Assembly (NCBI GenBank): GCA_003021755.1
Contig: PXQZ01000054.1
Location: 12,725 to 27,209 of the forward strand
Length of the DNA stretch: 14,485 nucleotides
Direction of reading: 5' to 3'
Source of the DNA: Halobacteriales archaeon QH_8_67_36
GTDB taxonomy: Archaea; Halobacteriota; Halobacteria; Halobacteriales; Haloarculaceae
Both the position numbers and the translations under genes were made by a program. The notes under the pieces were generated by a model, which saw nothing but the letters and a program-made list of their open reading frames with translations, did no database searches and was not told the origin of the DNA. Every line of letters starts with the position of its first letter. Positions within the stretch are counted from its first letter, which is position 1. Shown in pieces: positions 12,165 to 14,485 of this stretch.

Positions 12165-14176
12165 CCCGGATAGTCCCGCTCGAAGCGGCCCTCCAGTTCC
12201 TCGAAGTCCACCTCGATGACGGTCGGGCGGCCGTGCGGACAGGCGTAGGGGTCGTCACAGTCGTCCAGCGCCGCGAGCAGGTCACGGACCGACCCCTCGG
12301 TGAGCGACGTGTTGCCGGTGACCGAAGGGTAGCAGGCGAGGTCGCCCAGCAGTTCGTCCGCGGCGGCCTCGACGGTGGCCGCGGCCTCGCTCTCCCCGAC
12401 GAAGGCACTCAGAACATCGCGGACGATGTCGGGGCCGGCGGCGTCGGCGATGATGCCCGGCAGCGTGCGCAGTTCGACGGTGCGCTCGCCGGTGCGGGCG
12501 GTGTGAAAGCCCAGGCTCGCCAGTGCGTCGTTTCGCTTCTCGAAGACGGCCACCTCGCGAGCCGTCAGTTCGAGTTCGACCGGGTCGGCCAGCGCCTGCG
12601 TCGTCGTCTCGCCGGCGAACTGCCGCTTGAGCCGCTCGTAGTTGACCCGCTCGTCGGCGGCGTGCTGGTCTATCAGGACGAGCCCGTCGGCCGTCTCGGC
12701 GACGACGTAGGTGTCGTGTAGCTGCCCGAGGATGCGCATCGACGGCAGCGTGTCGTGGTGCGTCTCGGGTGCGTCACCGAGGCGTGTCTGGTCGTGACCG
12801 CCGGCGAACTTCCGGTCGGGGTCCGACTGGGCCGGTTCGGCTGCGTCGTCCGTGGTCGCCGGCCGGGTCGGCTCGCCGGCGGCCGCGTCCGACGGCGTGG
12901 ACTGGCCGTCGGAACGCAGCTCTGTAGCTCCGTCCGACTCGTCGGCCGTTCGACCCGAAGCGGTGGTGTCGGCGGACGCTGCGGGCGATGCCTCCTCGTC
13001 GGTGGATTGCTCCGGACGGTTCCCGGGCGTCGAGTCGGTCGGTGACTCCGCCGGCCGCTCGGTTGCCGGGTCGTCCGTCGCCGACTCGCTCCCCGACTCG
13101 GGCGTGATCTCCGTCTGCTCGGGCTGGGACCGGCCCCGCGGCGCCGTCGAGCGGAGCAGTCCCTCTTCCAGCAGCGCGTCTTCGACGGCCGTGCGGACCT
13201 GCTCGCGGACGCCCTCGTTGTCGACGAAACGGACCTCCATCTTCCGGGGATGGACGTTCACGTCGACGTCGCCGCCGGGCACCCCGAGAAAGAGGACGGC
13301 GAAGGGGTAACGATCCGGCGCTATCTGGGTGCCGTAGGCGCCGACGACGGCGTCGTGGGCGGTCTTGGCCCGGACGTACCGACCGTTGACGTACGTCGAG
13401 AGATACTCTCTGCCCGCGCGGGTGGTCTCCGGGTGTGAGACCAGCCCGGTGACGCCGGAGAGCGGGCCGTCGGGGAGGTCCGCACCGTCGACTACGATCA
13501 TTGATTCGGCCACCTCACGGCCGTAGACGGACATCACCGTCTCTCGGAGGTCGCCCTGCCCCGTCGTAGCGAACGTCTCGCGGCCGTTGTGTTCGAGCGA
13601 GACGGCCACGTCGGGGTTGGCCAGCGCGTAGCTCGTGACGATAGTGTTGACGTGGGCGAACTCCGTCGACGCCTGCTTGAGGTACTTCCGGCGGGCGGGG
13701 ACGTTGTAGAACAGGTCCGCGATTTCGACGCTCGTTCCCTCGGGACAGCCGGCCGGGTCGACGGACGTGACCGTGCCGCCCTCGACGACGAGTTCCGTTC
13801 CCGCCGCTCCCCCTCGCGGGCGCGTGGTGATTGTGAGCCTGGACACCGCGCCGATGGCGTGCAACGCCTCCCCGCGAAAGCCCAGCGTCCCGACGCCGCC
13901 CTCCAGGTCGTCGATGTCCCGGATTTTCGAGGTGGTGTGCTGTTCGACGGCGCGCTCGACCGATTCGCGGTCCATTCCGATGCCGTCGTCGGTGACGCGA
14001 ATCCCCTCGCGGCCGCCGTCGTCGACGCTCACCGTCACACGCGAGGCGCCGGCGTCGATGGCGTTCTCGACCAGTTCCTTCACGACCGAGGCCGGCCGCT
14101 CGACGACCTCGCCGGCGGCGATGCGCTCGACGGTCCGGTCGTCGAGTTGCTGGATGTCTTCTGGCGTCTCCCCCAT
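12143..14176 (-). CDS. mutL: DNA mismatch repair protein MutL (677 aa)
   Basis: The N-terminal GHKL ATPase is complete: ELVENAIDAGA (34-44) with catalytic Glu37 region, DDGIGM (63-68), TTSKI (81-85) and GFRGEAL (99-105). The transducer domain follows to about 340. A linker at about 341-475 is rich in Ser, Thr, Glu, Asp and Pro and is surely disordered. The C-terminal endonuclease and dimerisation domain starts at about 480 and has the nicking motif DQHAADERVNYE (503-514), fitting DQHA-x2-E-x4-E, and ACPHGRP (645-651). It is therefore a strand-nicking MutL of the MutH-independent type. It would act with MutS, which is not in this window. Haloarchaea are among the few archaea with MutL, thought to come from bacteria. 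The last residues lie in a tandem repeat shared with the downstream spacer. Confidence 0.97.
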   Translation of the reverse strand: MGETPEDIQQLDDRTVERIAAGEVVERPASVVKELVENAIDAGASRVTVSVDDGGREGIRVTDDGIGMDRESVERAVEQHTTSKIRDIDDLEGGVGTLGFRGEALHAIGAVSRLTITTRPRGGAAGTELVVEGGTVTSVDPAGCPEGTSVEIADLFYNVPARRKYLKQASTEFAHVNTIVTSYALANPDVAVSLEHNGRETFATTGQGDLRETVMSVYGREVAESMIVVDGADLPDGPLSGVTGLVSHPETTRAGREYLSTYVNGRYVRAKTAHDAVVGAYGTQIAPDRYPFAVLFLGVPGGDVDVNVHPRKMEVRFVDNEGVREQVRTAVEDALLEEGLLRSTAPRGRSQPEQTEITPESGSESATDDPATERPAESPTDSTPGNRPEQSTDEEASPAASADTTASGRTADESDGATELRSDGQSTPSDAAAGEPTRPATTDDAAEPAQSDPDRKFAGGHDQTRLGDAPETHHDTLPSMRILGQLHDTYVVAETADGLVLIDQHAADERVNYERLKRQFAGETTTQALADPVELELTAREVAVFEKRNDALASLGFHTARTGERTVELRTLPGIIADAAGPDIVRDVLSAFVGESEAAATVEAAADELLGDLACYPSVTGNTSLTEGSVRDLLAALDDCDDPYACPHGRPTVIEVDFEELEGRFERDYPGHAGRRE

Positions 14177-14225
14177 GCTCTTGTCTTCGGTAACGGACCG
14201 GTCGACTTGAGACTGTCCCAGCGCG

Positions 14226-14269
14226 ACAGGGTAGTGTCAACAATTATTATGGTAGAGTCCCTACCCTGT
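14226..14269. promoter_or_regulatory. Divergent promoter region with a 9-bp inverted repeat
   Basis: ACAGGGTAG (14226-14234) and CTACCCTGT (14261-14269) are perfect inverted repeats flanking the AT-rich core CAATTATTATGG (14241-14252). A further half site GGTAG at 14251-14255 pairs with CTACC to give a shorter dyad. The core is the only AT-rich patch between mutL and the divergent small gene and may hold TATA boxes for both. The symmetric sites look like binding sites for a dimeric regulator. Confidence 0.5.
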
Positions 14270-14283
14270 AATGGTGAGTGTGT

Positions 14284-14427
14284 ATGTGTCACCACAGAGG
14301 TGAGATTCCCGAATGGACGAGCGAATCAACGGACAGCGACACTGATGAGTCCGCAGAGGAGGAACTGCCGGAGTTCCTCAACGAGGACGGCGACGAGGTT
14401 TCGGTGTTGACCGACGGCGGGGAATAG
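14284..14427 (+). CDS. Small acidic protein with N-terminal Cys-His-His (47 aa)
   Basis: The frame from the ATG at 14284 to the TAG at 14425-14427 encodes a 47-residue protein that starts MCHHRGEIPEWTSE and is otherwise strongly acidic (Glu and Asp about one third). The composition is exactly that of haloarchaeal proteins and opposite to that of spurious frames in this GC-rich DNA. GGTGAG at 14273-14278, five bases before the ATG, can act as ribosome-binding site, and an AT-rich promoter core lies at 14241-14252. The Cys and two His could bind metal, perhaps in a dimer, as in other small haloarchaeal proteins. I do not recognise the family. It is divergent from mutL and may share its control region. 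Confidence 0.65.
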   Translation: MCHHRGEIPEWTSESTDSDTDESAEEELPEFLNEDGDEVSVLTDGGE

Positions 14428-14485
14428 CGAGGGCGACTGCAGCATCGTCGCGGCCCCGGAACACGCCCCATAGGGCGTTCTCGAT
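14428..14485. other. Right-hand edge, no gene identified
   Basis: The last 58 bases contain no start, motif or structure that can be assigned. A minus-strand frame entering from the right is open here, so the 3' end of a gene outside the window cannot be excluded. Confidence 0.3.

Overview
The window is chromosomal DNA from a haloarchaeon (class Halobacteria). The evidence is a GC-rich sequence with G/C in most third codon positions, strongly acidic predicted proteins, TATA-like boxes about 25-30 bases before ATG codons (leaderless promoters), a surface protein with a PGF-CTERM tail, two geranylgeranyl-reductase-family flavoproteins and a MutL of the type found in halophiles. Genus cannot be fixed from the sequence; a Haloarcula-like lineage is a guess.

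Layout. 1-189 is the end of a membrane protein with unusually AT-rich codons. At 385-819 (-) is a Nudix hydrolase, divergent from a stand-alone S10-like protein (1079-1408, +). Next come an M20 amidohydrolase resembling AbgA (1516-2784, +) and a DUF389/TIGR00341 membrane protein (2906-4204, +). Two geranylgeranyl-reductase-family genes (4214-5587, - and 6368-7453, +) flank an Asp-box (BNR) gene remnant (5650-5820) and a small membrane protein (5817-6203, -). A group of very small membrane proteins follows: 7454-7696 (-), 7778-8005 (+) and an apparently frameshifted gene at 8129-8511 (+). The right half is a run of minus-strand genes, in order of transcription mutL (14176-12143), a PfkB-like protein (11927-10986), a PGF-CTERM surface protein (10933-9701) and a YgfZ/GcvT-like folate-binding protein (9663-8578). 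A 47-residue acidic protein (14284-14427, +) is divergent from mutL.

Functional links are loose: lipid or quinone saturation (the two reductases), folate chemistry (AbgA-like and YgfZ-like), repair (MutL) and cell surface (PGF-CTERM). Most genes appear to have their own promoter, so this looks like a mosaic of single-gene units, not one pathway.

The most unusual signals are non-coding or degenerate: (1) two copies, 6.6 kb apart, of a 76-bp near-palindrome, each placed 1-4 bases after a stop codon and differing in ways that partly keep the fold; (2) a PfkB-family protein whose catalytic GxGD motif is replaced; (3) a 72-bp hairpin-bearing tandem repeat that carries the last codons of mutL; (4) an inverted repeat around the AT-rich core of the mutL/47-residue-protein divergent promoter. 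I saw no tRNA, rRNA, CRISPR array, insertion sequence or obvious defence system.
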